Source: Candidatus Uhrbacteria bacterium (lineage in GTDB: Bacteria > Patescibacteriota > Patescibacteriia > 2-12-FULL-60-25). From it: DNA of 5,884 bases. Position 1 is the first letter of the stretch, and every line of letters starts with the position of its first letter. The notes beneath the pieces are model-generated. The model was not told the DNA's origin. It was given only the letters and a program-made list of their open reading frames with translations, and did not search any database. Below, piece by piece: positions 5,185-5,884 of the stretch. Both the position numbers and the translations under genes were made by a program. The stretch lies in assembly GCA_903828685.1 (NCBI GenBank), contig CAIKNB010000017.1:1-5884 (forward strand), given 5' to 3'.

Positions 5185-5796
5185 ATGCTTCCGCTCACAC
5201 CTAAGCAAAAAGAAGTTTTGGATTTCATCGTCCAGTTCCTGAATGAAAAAGGCTATCCGCCGTCGTTTCGCGAGATTGCGTCCGGTTTGGATTTAGCCTC
5301 GCCTTCGACCGTGCACGTGCATATCCAGGCGCTCAAGGAACGCGGCTATCTCAAGCGCAATGGGGAGATGCGTAATCTGGAACCTACGGACAAGGCCGTG
5401 AGCTGGGGCAAGAGCGTTTTGTTGCCGCTCAAAGGCTTGATTGCGGCTGGCGTGCCCATCGAAGCCGTGGAAGAGCGTGAAACTTTTGCTGTGCCTGTGG
5501 AGCTCGCGCCTGATTCGGCAAATTCATACGTCTTGCGCGTCAAAGGAGATTCCATGATCGAGGATGGCATCTTTGATGGCGACTACGTGGTCATCGAGCG
5601 CAACCCAAGCCCGAAAAACGGTGAAGTCGTGGTGGCGCTCTTGGATAACGAATACGCCACGCTCAAACGTTTCTACCGCGAACGCGACCGCATCCGCTTG
5701 CAGCCAGCCAACTCCACCATGAAACCCATCTACTGCTATGACCCGTTGATCCAAAGCGTGGTCAGGGCAGTCATCCGGAAGTTTGAATTCAAATAA
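5185..5796 (+). CDS. lexA: LexA repressor (SOS response), S24 self-cleaving family
   Basis: This 203-residue protein is close to the E. coli length of 202. Residues 1-65 form the winged helix-turn-helix (LTPKQKEVLDFI, PPSFREIA, recognition-helix region SPSTVHVHIQALKERGYL). The C-terminal S24 peptidase-like domain has the Ala88-Gly89 cleavage site in GLIAAGVPIE, the nucleophile Ser123 in GDSMIEDGI, and the general base Lys161 in ATLKRF, so RecA-stimulated autocleavage should be intact. It represses DNA-damage genes until cleaved. The ATG at 5185 was preferred because family members begin M..LT.KQ and the consensus promoter leaves no room upstream; a TTG at 5176 would add three residues from inside the operator. 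The recognition region (SPSTVH) resembles Gram-positive LexA (SSSTVH) more than the E. coli protein. Confidence 0.95.
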   Translation: MLPLTPKQKEVLDFIVQFLNEKGYPPSFREIASGLDLASPSTVHVHIQALKERGYLKRNGEMRNLEPTDKAVSWGKSVLLPLKGLIAAGVPIEAVEERETFAVPVELAPDSANSYVLRVKGDSMIEDGIFDGDYVVIERNPSPKNGEVVVALLDNEYATLKRFYRERDRIRLQPANSTMKPIYCYDPLIQSVVRAVIRKFEFK

Positions 5797-5884
5797 ACGC
5801 AGTTTTAGTCCGTAGCCAGTAGCGTCGGAGAAGGCAAAACGACGTTATAGGTTTTAAGTTTAGGTACATATGTATTCCAAACCC
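5797..5884. other. Noncoding right edge with an imperfect palindrome
   Basis: No gene is supported in the 88 bases after lexA, and no GC-rich hairpin with a T-run marks a terminator. At 5858-5882 an imperfect inverted repeat is seen: GTTT/AAAC outer arms, GG/CC inner arms, and a perfect 10-base core at 5865-5874 (TACATATGTA), with one extra base on the left and two on the right. It may be an operator or promoter part for a gene beyond the window. Confidence 0.25.

Overview
The window is about 5.9 kb with seven protein genes, closely packed on both strands, and no RNA genes, insertion sequences or CRISPR arrays. The mix of genes points to a member of the Candidatus Patescibacteria (CPR bacteria). 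It includes a secreted lamin-tail-domain (LTD) protein with long Ser/Thr linkers and OB-fold-like repeats, a YwbE/DUF2196 protein, an SdpR/SdpI pair, a small MazG-like protein and a divergent CaCA exchanger. Intergenic gaps are short and base composition is balanced. The lineage is an inference from gene content and not proven by any marker gene. The standard genetic code fits throughout.

Layout. (1) 1-2265, minus strand: the N-terminal 755 codons of a large exported LTD protein, running off the left edge. It has a signal peptide, LTD1, a Ser/Thr linker, LTD2, a Lys/Ser/Thr linker and two OB-fold-like units. (2) 2266-2382: a 117-bp divergent promoter region with two palindromes. (3) 2383-3307, plus strand: a two-gene operon of an SdpR-type ArsR repressor overlapping an SdpI-type membrane protein. 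(4) 3324-3844, minus strand: a two-gene operon, ywbE-like then MazG-like, convergent with sdpRI. (5) 3845-3934: a 90-bp divergent promoter region. (6) 3935-5095, plus strand: a CaCA-type cation exchanger with an altered alpha-2 repeat. (7) 5096-5184: the lexA promoter. (8) 5185-5796, plus strand: lexA. (9) 5797-5884: noncoding, ending in an imperfect palindrome.

How the genes work together. The SdpR-like repressor probably controls its own operon through an 11-bp perfect inverted repeat lying over its -10 region. LexA probably controls itself through a GTTC-N7-GTTC direct repeat lying over its -10 region and start codon. That layout is best known from Alphaproteobacteria. None of the seven starts has a recognisable Shine-Dalgarno sequence, and the best promoters lie so close to the ATG that lexA looks leaderless and the exchanger and sdpR nearly so. 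The most notable points are the lexA operator, the orphan SdpRI-like system with no toxin gene in view, the LTD/OB-fold surface protein and the degenerate exchanger motif.
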